In this document: in pieces, positions 25,372 to 33,898 of the stretch
How positions within the stretch are numbered: the stretch's first letter is position 1
How the letters are laid out: each line of letters begins with the position of its first letter
Assembly (NCBI GenBank): GCA_031548515.1
Contig: JAVBRB010000045.1
Coordinates: forward strand, 1-56,128
From: UBA940 sp031548515
GTDB taxonomy: Bacteria > Bacteroidota > Bacteroidia > Bacteroidales > Rikenellaceae
Direction: 5' to 3'
DNA length: 56,128 nt
Notes under the pieces: generated by a model
Seen by the model: only the letters and a program-made list of their open reading frames with translations
Told to the model about the DNA's origin: nothing
Database searches by the model: none
Translations under genes and position numbers: made by a program

Positions 25372-26811
25372 TTAATCTTCCAGCAACCAGCGCGCAGGAA
25401 TCAGGTCTTTGTTGCAAGTGCTGTACCCGGCGTTGCCTTTTATCCATAGATTGCCGTAAATGGCAGTCGGCAGCGCCGAGAAAACCGCGTTCAATCCCGA
25501 TGCCGGAATTTGGTTCCACGAGCAGTTAAGGGAATTCAGCTTCGTGCAACCGGTAATATCCAGACTCGTCAGTGAGTTGTTCATGCAATACAGGTATTCC
25601 AACGACGAGCACCCCTTGACTTTGAGGCTCTGCAACTGGATCGAAGAACAGGTCACGTGTTCAAGATTGGTGTTTCCCTCGAAATCAAGGCTGGCGATCA
25701 ATGTATTGGCCGCACAATTAATACTCTCCAGTTTGGTGCAGCCGTCCAGGTTAAGGCTTTTCAACTGATTCTGAAAGCACGTCAGGCTGGCCAGTGCCGT
25801 GTGTGCGCCGAGGTCCAGGGAGGTCAATTGATTGTATTCACAGCCCAAATTTTTCAACGCTTTACAACCGTCCATTTTAAGGGTTGTAAGTTTATTGTTG
25901 GCACAAGACACGCCTGTAAGTGCGGTACACCCACTGACGTCGAGGCTTTGAAGTTCGTTGTTGTCGCACGCCAGATACTCCAGCGCGGTACATCCGCCGA
26001 CATTTATGCCGCGAAGCTTATTCTGTTTGCAAACGATATATTTAAGAGATGTATGTCCGCTGGCATCGAGCTCATAGAACAGGTTGGAGCTGCATTCCAG
26101 AGATTCCAGCGCCGCGCATCCTTTGATATCCAGATTGTCCAAAAAACAACTCGAGCAGTTCAACTCCGACAATGCGGTGCATCCGCTTACATCGAGACTG
26201 GCCAGTCGCATACTCGCACAATCCAGCAACTTGATCTTCAAGTCGCTGCCGCCGCTTAGCGTTATGGTTTGCAACGCTTTAGAATTAGCATGGCTGTGTG
26301 ACAGGAAACTGTCTTCGCCATTGATCACCTTATCTTCGACGACACCGTCGCCCCATTCGATCATTAGCACTCCCGAGCCGCCAACGCGGAATTCCACATA
26401 AGTATCGACCGCCGTCATGACCGCATATACCTTGGTCTTTTCAACGGTAACCGCGCAGACCGCCGCGTAGCTGACATCCTCGACAACGATGGTGGCGGTA
26501 ACGTTCGCCGTGCCTTCCGCGACCGCGGTTACCACACCGCCCGAAACTTTGGCTACGGATTCGTCATCGCTCGACCAGACGGCATTCGCAGAGCCGCTGA
26601 TTTGGGCGACAAGGGTGTGCTGGCGGCCGATGACAAGGGTCAGCTCTTTTTTGTCGAGCTTCACATCCGGCGCTGTATTTTCCTCTTCCTGAGGGTCTTT
26701 ATTGCCGTCATCCGAACCGTCGATCGGGTCGGTCGGGTCGCCTCCTTCGCAGGCAGCCATTGCACCGAGCACAAACACCCCGGCAAACAGAAAGGATAAG
26801 AATTTTTTCAT
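25372..26811 (-). CDS. Leucine-rich-repeat lipoprotein with Ig-like (Big_2) domain
   Basis: The protein has 479 residues. A lipoprotein signal (LFAGVFVLGAMAAC-EGG) is followed by a Pro/Asp/Glu-rich linker, a bacterial Ig-like domain (about 50-130; VWSSDDESVAKVSGGVVTAVAEGTANVTA), a beta segment, and about eleven 21-residue repeats from ~210 to ~450. The repeat consensus is LDVSGCTALxxLxCxxNxLxx, with conserved Cys at two places per repeat. This is the BspA/internalin-like pattern of Bacteroidales surface proteins. It probably binds protein or glycan at the cell surface. It ends just before a shared terminator, and the tandem repeat array lies upstream of its start. Confidence 0.85.
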   Translation of the reverse strand: MKKFLSFLFAGVFVLGAMAACEGGDPTDPIDGSDDGNKDPQEEENTAPDVKLDKKELTLVIGRQHTLVAQISGSANAVWSSDDESVAKVSGGVVTAVAEGTANVTATIVVEDVSYAAVCAVTVEKTKVYAVMTAVDTYVEFRVGGSGVLMIEWGDGVVEDKVINGEDSFLSHSHANSKALQTITLSGGSDLKIKLLDCASMRLASLDVSGCTALSELNCSSCFLDNLDIKGCAALESLECSSNLFYELDASGHTSLKYIVCKQNKLRGINVGGCTALEYLACDNNELQSLDVSGCTALTGVSCANNKLTTLKMDGCKALKNLGCEYNQLTSLDLGAHTALASLTCFQNQLKSLNLDGCTKLESINCAANTLIASLDFEGNTNLEHVTCSSIQLQSLKVKGCSSLEYLYCMNNSLTSLDITGCTKLNSLNCSWNQIPASGLNAVFSALPTAIYGNLWIKGNAGYSTCNKDLIPARWLLED

Positions 26812-26969
26812 ACTAAGTCAGTTATTAAGTTCTTGATTGTCGACGCTGTTTTATAGGAATCGTCCGGCCGCACTCTTTTCCCAAGAACGCAGGCCGGACA
26901 ATAAAATCATGTTAACGTGGCAACAGCAATGATTAATGACGGTGGCGCCGTACCGGCAGAATGAACCTC

Positions 26970-27260
26970 CTCGCAGCAGAACTTCGGGGAATGCACCCTT
27001 TTAGTTACCGCCCTCGCATGATGCCTACTCCAGCCTAAGGCCAACGGTCGGCGCTCGGGCGATGATTATTTTGCTGCGCGCTATTTTAATTACCGCCCTC
27101 GCATGATGCCTACTCCGGCCTAAGGCCGACGGTTAGCGCTCGGGCGATGATTATTTTGCTGCGCGCTATTTTAATTACCGCCCTCGCATGATGCCTACTC
27201 CGGCCTAAGGCCGACGGTTAGCGCTCGGGCGATGATTATTTTGCTGCGCAAAACAATTCG
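26970..27260 (+). repeat. Dispersed repeat copy R3, expanded to a 3 x 85 bp tandem array
   Basis: A left arm (26970-27005, degenerate left hairpin) is followed by three head-to-tail units of 85 bp at 27006-27090, 27091-27175 and 27176-27260. Units 2 and 3 are identical for about the first 74 bp; unit 1 differs at a few positions in the middle hairpin. Only the last unit keeps the terminal hairpin TTTTGC-TGC-GCAAAA. The interval 26812-26969 holds no recognisable feature. Confidence 0.85.
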
Positions 27261-27305
27261 GATCAACCGCAACCTTTATCATTGAATCCGCAGCGGCCGG
27301 CGCCA

Positions 27306-28058
27306 TTAAAAACCGCCGCCTATGCCGAGAAAATCTTCGGCTTTGAGCGATGCGCCACCGATAAGCCCGCCGTCGACATCAGCCTTGGCAAATATTTCCT
27401 TCGCGTTATCCGGCTTTACGCTTCCCCCGTATAGGATTGGCGTTTTATCTGCAAAAGCTCCGAATTTCGCCGCCAGGGTCTTGCGTATGAAAGCATGCAT
27501 CTCCTGAGCCTGCTCTGCAGTGGCGACTTTGCCAGTTCCGATGGCCCAGACAGGTTCGTATGCAATGATCAGTTTTTTGTATTCCTCTTCTGTAAGGTTG
27601 AAAACGACCTCTTCCACCTGGGCTTTCACAACGTCCCACAACTTGCCGCTTTCGCGTTCTTCAAGGGTTTCCCCGACACAGTATATGGGCACGAGGCTGT
27701 TGGCATAGGCCTGCTTCATGCGTTTATTGAGCGTAGTACTGGTTTCTCCATAATACTGACGGCGTTCAGAGTGGCCGAGTATCACGTATTCAACACCGAG
27801 CGACGTGATCATTTCGGCGGAAACTTCACCTGTATAGGCACCCTTTGCCTCATCTGCACAGTTCTGCGCACCTACTTTGACCGAAGTTCCCCGGGTAATC
27901 CTCGCTACGTCCGAAAGGTGGGTGTAAGGCGGACAGACTATATAATCGACAAGGCTGCACGAGTTTCCGAGTCCTTTCAATACCGCTTTTACCAATTCCA
28001 CGCCCTGCTCCGGTGTGGTGTTCATTTTCCAGTTTCCTGCTACGATTTTCCTTCTCAT
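27306..28058 (-). CDS. tpiA: Triosephosphate isomerase
   Basis: The protein has 250 residues. The catalytic Lys lies in AGNWKMN, the electrophilic His in LGHSERR, the general-base Glu in AYEPVWAIGTGKVAT with the mobile loop, and the phosphate-binding GGSVKPDN and GGLIGGASL segments follow. It interconverts dihydroxyacetone phosphate and glyceraldehyde-3-phosphate. lysS lies upstream on the same strand. The 378-bp gap between them carries two copies of the structured repeat and two decayed copies of the first 35 bp of tpiA itself. Confidence 0.97.
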   Translation of the reverse strand: MRRKIVAGNWKMNTTPEQGVELVKAVLKGLGNSCSLVDYIVCPPYTHLSDVARITRGTSVKVGAQNCADEAKGAYTGEVSAEMITSLGVEYVILGHSERRQYYGETSTTLNKRMKQAYANSLVPIYCVGETLEERESGKLWDVVKAQVEEVVFNLTEEEYKKLIIAYEPVWAIGTGKVATAEQAQEMHAFIRKTLAAKFGAFADKTPILYGGSVKPDNAKEIFAKADVDGGLIGGASLKAEDFLGIGGGF

Positions 28059-28094
28059 AATTCTGAATCCCTTATTTATTGATTTATGTTTTGT

Positions 28095-28182
28095 TTTTAG
28101 TTACCTCCGTCACAAGACGCCTTCACCGGCCTACGGCCGACGGGCGGCGCTCCGTCGGTGAACTCGCGCTTTCAGCGCTCGG
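28095..28182 (+). repeat. Dispersed structured repeat, copy R4a
   Basis: It has the common block TTAGTTACCTCC, middle hairpin CGGC-CTACG-GCCG, and a terminal hairpin of a different kind: GAAC-TC-GCGCT-TTC-AGCGC-TCG-GTTC. It lies directly upstream of tpiA. Confidence 0.75.
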
Positions 28183-28217
28183 TTCCAGTTTCCTGTTACG
28201 ATTTTCCTTCTCATAAT
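28183..28217 (-). repeat. Duplicate of the tpiA 5' end, copy 1
   Basis: These 35 bp match the genuine tpiA start (28027-28061) at 34 of 35 positions, including the ATG and 11 codons (MRRKIVTGNWN on the minus strand, with A to T at residue 7). Read on, it makes a short open frame into repeat R4a. Confidence 0.85.
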
Positions 28218-28251
28218 GTATAATGTTATTTATAATTGGATTTGTTCAGGT

Positions 28252-28353
28252 TATAGTTATCTCCCTCGCAAGATGCCTCCACCAGCCTGCGGCTGACTGT
28301 CGGCACTCGGTCGATGAGCTTGCAACATTGCGTCGAAACGCAATGTTGCTCGG
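28252..28353 (+). repeat. Dispersed structured repeat, copy R4b
   Basis: The middle hairpin is CAGC-CTGCG-GCTG. The terminal hairpin GCAACATTGCG-TCGAAA-CGCAATGTTGC is longer than in other copies but lies in the same frame, GAGCTT before and TCGGTTC after. Confidence 0.78.
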
Positions 28354-28388
28354 TTCCAGTTTCCTGCAGCGATTTTCCTTATCAATAA
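28354..28388 (-). repeat. Duplicate of the tpiA 5' end, copy 2 (decayed)
   Basis: About 31 of 35 bp match the tpiA start. The ATG is lost by a change in the start region, so it cannot initiate as tpiA does. From 28389 to the lysS stop the DNA is AT-rich with no recognised feature. Confidence 0.75.
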
Positions 28389-28436
28389 ATATACTAAAGT
28401 TAAATTATTTATTAACTTATTTTTAAACAGGTTAAA

Positions 28437-30170
28437 TTATTTAACTTCATCCCCTGTCCACATCCTGACTTCGTCCATGGTCGGATTTTTGAGACCCAGC
28501 TTATTCTTCTTGTTAAACCCGCACAGGTCATTGAAAAGTTTGGCTGACGCAAGTTTCCGGACCGACTCGACCGTAATATAGCCCATTTTCTGCAGCACCG
28601 GAACCCATTCTGCGGTTACCCCTGCCTCAATGTATTTATCCTCCGGATCAACAGCGGCAGCCTTCAGGGGCTTCATCTGCGGGAAGAACAACACCTCTTG
28701 AATGGAGGACTGATCGGTCATCAACATCGTCAGGCGATCGATACCGATACCCATTCCGGAAGTCGGAGGCATACCGTATTCCAGAGCCTGCACGAAGTCC
28801 ATATCGATGAACATAGCCTCGTCGTCGCCCTTTTCGCTCAGGTGCAGCTGTTCCTGGAAACGGTCCAACTGATCGATCGGGTCGTTCAGCTCGGAATATG
28901 CGTTGCACAGCTCCTTACCGTTGACGAACAGCTCGAAACGCTCGGTCAGTTCGGGATTGGTACGGTGGCGTTTACACAGCGGCGACATTTCGATCGGATA
29001 ATCCATTATGAACGTGGGTTGTATGAGGCCGGCTTCGCACTTTTCGCCGAAAATCGCATCTATCAGCTTTCCCTTGCCCATCGTTTCGTCGATCTCTACG
29101 CCCTGTCTCCGGCACTCGGCACGCAGTTCTTCCTCGCTTTTACCGGTGATGTCGAAACCGGTCTTTTCGCGGATGGCGTCGGTCATCGTGAGACGGCGGA
29201 ACGGAGGGGTGAAGTCTATTTCGTTGCCCCACGCCTGCACTTTTGTCGTCCCGTGCAGAGCCATCGCAACCTCCGCGATCATCTTTTCGGTGAACTCCAT
29301 CATCCACATGTAGTCCTTATAGGCTACGTAAATCTCCATGACCGTGAACTCCGGATTGTGTGTACGGTCCATACCTTCGTTGCGGAAGTCCTTGGCAAAC
29401 TCGTATACACCGTCGTAACCGCCGACGATCAATTTTTTGAGGTACAGCTCATTGGCTATCCTTAGATAAAGCTCCGTGTTAAGTGCGTTGTGGTGTGTGA
29501 TGAACGGACGGGCCGCAGCGCCGCCGGGTATCGGCTGCAGTATGGGGGTCTCGACCTCCAGATATCCGAAGCCGTCGAAGAAGCGGCGCATCGTCGAAAT
29601 GATCTTCGAACGCTTCATGAAGACCTCCCTCACTGCCGGATTCACGGCAAGGTCAACGTAGCGGTGGCGGTAACGCTGTTCAGGGTCGGTGAAGGCATCG
29701 TAAACCTGTCCGTCCTTCTCCTTGACTATCGGAAGTACCTTCAGAGACTTGGAGAGCAGTGTCAACTCCCTGCAGTGCACGGACAATTCGCCGGTCTGGG
29801 TAATGAATGTGAAACCCTCCACTCCGACGAAATCGCCTATATCGAGCAGTTTTTTAAAAACAGTGTTGTACATCGTCTTGTCCTCGTCCGGGCAGATATC
29901 GTCACGCCTGATGTAGACCTGAATGCGTCCCGTGTGGTCCTGTATCTCGAAAAAAGAGACGCTGCCCATAATGCGGCGGCTCATTATGCGTCCGGCAATG
30001 CGGATATCCTGAAAATTATTTTTCTCAGGCGAATACTCTTTCGCTATATCGGCGGCCGTGGACGTAACTTCATATTTAGCAGCCGGGTATGGATCTATGC
30101 CCAGACGGCGCAGTTCGGCGAGCGACTCACGCCGCAACTGTTCCTGTTCAGATAACTCGTTAAAACTCAT
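28437..30170 (-). CDS. lysS: Lysyl-tRNA synthetase, class II
   Basis: The protein has 577 residues. An N-terminal OB-fold anticodon-binding domain (about 55-150: IRIAGRIMSRRIMGSVSFFEIQDHTGRIQVYI) is followed by the class II core with motif 2 FRNEGMDRTHNPEFTVMEIY and motif 3 GMGIGIDRLTMLMT near residue 505. The ~70-residue C-terminal tail after the core (KAAAVDPEDKYIEAGVTAEWVPVLQKMGY...) looks like the extension seen in Bacteroidota LysRS. It charges tRNA-Lys in the cytoplasm. Confidence 0.97.
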   Translation of the reverse strand: MSFNELSEQEQLRRESLAELRRLGIDPYPAAKYEVTSTAADIAKEYSPEKNNFQDIRIAGRIMSRRIMGSVSFFEIQDHTGRIQVYIRRDDICPDEDKTMYNTVFKKLLDIGDFVGVEGFTFITQTGELSVHCRELTLLSKSLKVLPIVKEKDGQVYDAFTDPEQRYRHRYVDLAVNPAVREVFMKRSKIISTMRRFFDGFGYLEVETPILQPIPGGAAARPFITHHNALNTELYLRIANELYLKKLIVGGYDGVYEFAKDFRNEGMDRTHNPEFTVMEIYVAYKDYMWMMEFTEKMIAEVAMALHGTTKVQAWGNEIDFTPPFRRLTMTDAIREKTGFDITGKSEEELRAECRRQGVEIDETMGKGKLIDAIFGEKCEAGLIQPTFIMDYPIEMSPLCKRHRTNPELTERFELFVNGKELCNAYSELNDPIDQLDRFQEQLHLSEKGDDEAMFIDMDFVQALEYGMPPTSGMGIGIDRLTMLMTDQSSIQEVLFFPQMKPLKAAAVDPEDKYIEAGVTAEWVPVLQKMGYITVESVRKLASAKLFNDLCGFNKKNKLGLKNPTMDEVRMWTGDEVK

Positions 30171-30207
30171 GTGTGGATATATGTGTTTGGTTCTGTTTTC
30201 AGATGCG

Positions 30208-30215
30208 CAAAGATA
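30208..30215 (-). promoter_or_regulatory. Predicted -7 box of lysS
   Basis: TATCTTTG on the minus strand, about 38 bp before the lysS ATG. The -33 region would fall in the end of the permease gene and has no clear TTTG. Confidence 0.5.
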
Positions 30216-30226
30216 AGAATTTTATC

Positions 30227-31330
30227 TTATTTCGGCGCTTTCATGTACAACCAGACAGCTATCGCAAGGAAGATCAGGTTAGGCGTCCACACCGCCAGTG
30301 TCGCAGGCAACACCCCGCCCTTTGCGAATTCCTCCGCGAAACGGCCGAATAAAATATAGGCAAAGCAAAGGCCTATGCCGAGGCCCATGTGCAACCCTGT
30401 GCCGCCCCGGACCTTGCGGGACGATAGGGAAACCCCGATAAGCGTAAGTATGAAGGTGGCTATCGGATACGAAAAACGGCTCTGCCGCTCTACTTCGAAC
30501 ACAGGTATCATGTCCGAACCTTTGGTTTTTTGCTGGCTGATGAAATCGTTCAGCTCGCTGATATTCATTGTTTTTATCAACTGGTCCACCTTGCCCAGTT
30601 CCGCTGTATTGAGGTTTATCATAGTGTCGAGGCGTTGGAATTGCAGGAACTCCTCCTCATTATCTCCGTACATGCGGCGGATGACGTACTTTGGTGCCCT
30701 CCAATGCCCTGTTTCCTCGATGTATGTCGCGTCGGCGGCCTCGAGCGATTCGACAAGCTTGTTGTTTTCGTACTTTTCTATGGCGAAGTAACTTGCCTTC
30801 TGGCTCTCCCCCGTAAAACTGCGCAGGTAAACAAAAGTCCCGGGTTCGATCTGCCTGTATATGTCGGAATCGAATTTCTGGTTCATTTTGCTCGTGAAAT
30901 ACTTCGTTTCGAAATTCAACTTGCGATCGTTCGCCCGCGGGATTATCCACAAGTTCAGCGTCAGCGCCAGCGCAGTGATAGCCGTAGCCGAGAGGAAATA
31001 GGGCCACATCAGACGGCGGAAACTCATTCCTCCCGACAACATTGCGATGATCTCGGTGTTGTAGGCCATTTTGGAAGTGAAGAAAATGACCGCGACAAAT
31101 GTGAACAGCCCGCTGAACTGGTTGATGAAGCCGGGTATGAAATTAAGGTAATATTCAAAAATTATCGACGAAAACGGAGCCTTGTTGGTGATAAAGTCAT
31201 CGACCTTCTCGGCGTAGTCGAAGATTATGATGATAATTATGATAAGAGCAATGGCAAACATGTAAGTCCCCAGGAACTTACGCACTATATACCAGTCGAG
31301 GATCTTGAATCCCGGAAATTTGAATCTCAT
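30227..31330 (-). CDS. LptF/LptG-type permease (YjgP/YjgQ family)
   Basis: The protein has 367 residues. Predicted membrane spans are at about 17-38, 57-77, 100-122 and two near the C-terminus (290-360), with a large periplasmic beta domain between (FASTKYFTSKMN-type region to QQKTKGSDMIP), the layout of LptF/LptG. The motif LDWYIVRKFLGTYMFA is the family N-terminus. With LptB it would drive LPS out of the inner membrane. No lptB lies nearby. Upstream is tgt on the same strand with repeat R5 in the gap. Confidence 0.9.
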   Translation of the reverse strand: MRFKFPGFKILDWYIVRKFLGTYMFAIALIIIIIIIFDYAEKVDDFITNKAPFSSIIFEYYLNFIPGFINQFSGLFTFVAVIFFTSKMAYNTEIIAMLSGGMSFRRLMWPYFLSATAITALALTLNLWIIPRANDRKLNFETKYFTSKMNQKFDSDIYRQIEPGTFVYLRSFTGESQKASYFAIEKYENNKLVESLEAADATYIEETGHWRAPKYVIRRMYGDNEEEFLQFQRLDTMINLNTAELGKVDQLIKTMNISELNDFISQQKTKGSDMIPVFEVERQSRFSYPIATFILTLIGVSLSSRKVRGGTGLHMGLGIGLCFAYILFGRFAEEFAKGGVLPATLAVWTPNLIFLAIAVWLYMKAPK

Positions 31331-31381
31331 CAGGTCTTGAATATTTTTTTGTAGTGCACTGCCTTGACTTTATTCACATTT

Positions 31382-31474
31382 TTGTTACCTCCCTTGCCTT
31401 ATCCTGCGCGTTACTGCGCAACACTGCCGAGGCTCAGTCGATGAACTTGGCAGACTTGGTCTGCCTCGGTTCAT
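31382..31474 (+). repeat. Dispersed structured repeat, copy R5 (divergent)
   Basis: It shares TTACCTCCCTTGC at the left and the frame GTCGATGAACTT ... TCGGTTC at the right. The terminal hairpin is a new sequence, GGCAGAC-TTG-GTCTGCC, and the middle hairpin is replaced by TGCGC-GTTACT-GCGCA. The tgt stop codon follows immediately. Confidence 0.65.
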
Positions 31475-31475
31475 C

Positions 31476-32606
31476 CTATAATCTTCTCCCGATTTTTTCA
31501 ATTATATGCGGTTTCCATTCCGCATAGGTGTCATCGAGTATATGTTTGCGCGCTTCGCGGACCAGCCACAGGTAGAACGCGATGTTGTGAAGCGATGCTA
31601 TCTGGGCCGCCAGCATCTCGCCCGAGATCGTCAGGTGCCGCAGGTAGGCTTTCGTGTAGTTGGTGTCGACGAACGATACGCCGGCAGGGTCTAGGGGCGA
31701 AAAATCGGCACGCCACTTCTCGTTACGGATGTTGACGATGCCCTCGGTAGTGAAAAGCATCCCGTTGCGGCCGTTGCGCGTCGGCATAACACAGTCGAAC
31801 ATATCGACTCCGCGCTCTATCGATTCAAGTATGTTCACAGGAGTACCGACTCCCATAAGATAACGCGGTTTCGACTGCGGCAGTATGCCGTTCACGATTT
31901 CGGTCATCGCGTACATCACCTCGGCTGGTTCCCCGACCGCAAGTCCACCTATCGCATAGCCGTCTGCGTCGAACTGCTGCACGAACTCGGCGGATTTTGC
32001 CCGCAGATCTGGATAAGTCACGCCCTGCACTATCGGGAACAGCGACTGCCGGTGGCCGTACTTAGGCTCGGTACGCACATACTGCCCGAAACAGCGTTCC
32101 AGCCAACGATTTGTAAGTTCCAACGACTTTGCAGCATATGGTCTTTCCGCCGTCCCAGGAGGGCACTCGTCGAAAGCCATCATTATGTCCGCCCCGATGG
32201 AACGCTGCGTGTCTATCACATTTTCAGGTGTGAACATATGTTTCGAGCCGTCGATGTGCGAACTGAACCGGCATCCTTCGTCGCTGATCTTGCGGCATCC
32301 GGCCAACGAAAAGACCTGGAATCCGCCGCTGTCGGTCAGCATCGGCCCCGTCCACGACGAAAACCTGTGGACCCCTCCGGCCTCTTCGAGTATCTGTGTC
32401 CCGGGCCTTAAATACAGATGGTAGGTGTTCGCCAGGATTATCTGTGCGCCGGCATCCTCCATGAGATCGCGGTGAAAAACGCCCTTTACCGTCGCTGCCG
32501 TGCCCACAGGCATAAATATCGGAGTTTCAATAACTCCATGGCCTGTGGTAATCCGCCCCGCCCTTGCCGCACATCCTCGTGCCGTATGCTGAAGTTCGAA
32601 AAACAT
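31476..32606 (-). CDS. tgt: Queuine tRNA-ribosyltransferase without the usual zinc cysteines
   Basis: The protein has 376 residues from ATG 32606; the frame to 32615 begins with TTG inside the predicted promoter. Substrate and catalytic motifs are present: TDSGGFQVFSLA (Asp of the active site), YAIGGLAVGEP and MFDCVMPTRNGRNGM (nucleophile Asp region). The zinc site near the C-terminus, usually CxCxxC before NYxxAYLRHL, reads GVSFVD-TNYTKAYLRHL here, so three Cys ligands are missing. It exchanges G34 of GUN-anticodon tRNAs for preQ1 in bacteria. The protein may use no zinc at this site; the same change may occur in other Bacteroidota. Confidence 0.92.
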   Translation of the reverse strand: MFFELQHTARGCAARAGRITTGHGVIETPIFMPVGTAATVKGVFHRDLMEDAGAQIILANTYHLYLRPGTQILEEAGGVHRFSSWTGPMLTDSGGFQVFSLAGCRKISDEGCRFSSHIDGSKHMFTPENVIDTQRSIGADIMMAFDECPPGTAERPYAAKSLELTNRWLERCFGQYVRTEPKYGHRQSLFPIVQGVTYPDLRAKSAEFVQQFDADGYAIGGLAVGEPAEVMYAMTEIVNGILPQSKPRYLMGVGTPVNILESIERGVDMFDCVMPTRNGRNGMLFTTEGIVNIRNEKWRADFSPLDPAGVSFVDTNYTKAYLRHLTISGEMLAAQIASLHNIAFYLWLVREARKHILDDTYAEWKPHIIEKIGRRL

Positions 32607-32612
32607 ATCTGG

Positions 32613-32620
32613 CAAATGTA
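32613..32620 (-). promoter_or_regulatory. Predicted -7 box of tgt, almost leaderless
   Basis: TACATTTG on the minus strand ends 7 bp before the tgt ATG, so the transcript would start at or next to the start codon. Confidence 0.45.
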
Positions 32621-32696
32621 GGGATTATTTCTGTTACAGACACAATTTTTACCCGTGCAAAGTTATTTTTGGGTAGCTTGATTGGGATTTTATAGC

Positions 32697-32704
32697 TACC
32701 TTTG
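32697..32704 (+). promoter_or_regulatory. Predicted -7 box of the glycosyltransferase operon
   Basis: TACCTTTG overlaps the TTG at 32702 that opens the longest frame, so translation more likely starts at the GTG at 32732. Confidence 0.55.
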
Positions 32705-32731
32705 CCGGATAACCGCCATCCATTTTTGCAA

Positions 32732-33898
32732 GTGAATCTCATTCAGGAATATTTCAATGCAGCCACGAATGCCTACGGAGCATGGGGTTTGGCATTGATG
32801 GCATTGATACTCATACTTTTCAGCATACAGCTGTATTATTACCTCGGGCTTTTCCGCAAACTACCCTCCTTCAAGATCAAGTCGCAGAAGGATGCGGAAG
32901 GAAGGTTGGACGGGATCTCGGTCGTGCTGGTCATGGGCGACGACTTCCTGTACATGGAGAATACCCTGCCCCTGCTGCTAACCCAGGATTACGAACTGTT
33001 CGAGGTGATCATAGTCTACACGGGCGACAACAACGATTTTGCCGAAACGCTGGAAATACTGGCCGAAACGGAGCCTAAATTCGGGATGAGCCGCATAAAA
33101 CAAACCCCGCTGCACCCTATAAGCAACAAAATGGCGCTCAACGTGGGCATCAAGGCCGCCCAGTACGACAACATCATCATCACTACGCCCGACGCACGGC
33201 CGGTTTCATCGCGGTGGCTGTCGCTCATGGCCGCCGGTTTCAAAAAAGGCGAGATAGTGATAGGTTATTGCGGGATCGAACAAAAGCCGGGATTTGCCGA
33301 CAAAGCCATACGTTCGTCGAGGATGTTCTCCTCGCTGCTGTATATAACGGCCGCTATCCGCAAAAAACCGTACCGCGGAACCATACAGAACATGGGGTTT
33401 GCCAAACATCTCTACTTCGACCATAAGGGCTTCGGCCACCTGAACCTGAATTTGGGTGAGGACGACCTGTTCATGCAGAGGCTTTTCACAGACGACAACT
33501 ACACGATTGTCATGCATCCGAGGGCTACGGTACGCCAGGCGCGATGGGGAGGCCTCGGCTGGTGGTTCCAGGAATGCCGCCTGCGCAGCCACGCATATCC
33601 CTTTTATCCCCGCCGGACACAGAACTTCATAGAATGGGAAGCAGGAAGCCGCCTGCTGTTTTTTATTGCGGCGATTTCGGCCCTCGTTTTTCTTCCGAAC
33701 GAAATAAGGCTCGCTGTAGCAGGAGTGCTGACAGCGCGCTTCATCGCCGTCATGCTTCAGATGCGCCGCGTCGCAAAACGGTTGGGCGAAACGAAACTGA
33801 TGCCTCTTTATTTTATCAATGACCTGCTTGAACCCATATTTGAGATAGCGGTCGTTATATCACGCAAAATAAAGCCTATACGGGAAATATGGAGATAG
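32732..33898 (+). CDS. Membrane-anchored family 2 glycosyltransferase
   Basis: The protein has 388 residues, starting with GTG at 32732 (the frame extends to a TTG at 32702 inside the promoter). It has one N-terminal membrane span (GLALMALILILFSIQLYYYLGLF) and a hydrophobic C-terminal pair (RLLFFIAAISALVFL and AVAGVLTARFIAVML). The GT-A core has a DxD-like TPDARP, an acidic GEDDLFMQRL and a WWFQECRLRSH motif resembling the Q-x-x-R-W region of processive GT2 enzymes. It probably builds a polysaccharide or glycolipid at the inner membrane; donor and acceptor are unknown. Its end overlaps the sigma-factor gene by 10 bp. Confidence 0.85.
   Translation: MNLIQEYFNAATNAYGAWGLALMALILILFSIQLYYYLGLFRKLPSFKIKSQKDAEGRLDGISVVLVMGDDFLYMENTLPLLLTQDYELFEVIIVYTGDNNDFAETLEILAETEPKFGMSRIKQTPLHPISNKMALNVGIKAAQYDNIIITTPDARPVSSRWLSLMAAGFKKGEIVIGYCGIEQKPGFADKAIRSSRMFSSLLYITAAIRKKPYRGTIQNMGFAKHLYFDHKGFGHLNLNLGEDDLFMQRLFTDDNYTIVMHPRATVRQARWGGLGWWFQECRLRSHAYPFYPRRTQNFIEWEAGSRLLFFIAAISALVFLPNEIRLAVAGVLTARFIAVMLQMRRVAKRLGETKLMPLYFINDLLEPIFEIAVVISRKIKPIREIWR

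Noticed and set aside
27006..27260. CRISPR array
   Set aside because: The three 85-bp units are head-to-tail with no unique spacers between, and no cas genes are present; it is a tandem expansion of a dispersed repeat.
32702..32731. TTG start for the glycosyltransferase
   Set aside because: The TTG lies inside the predicted -7 box, so the in-frame GTG at 32732 is preferred.
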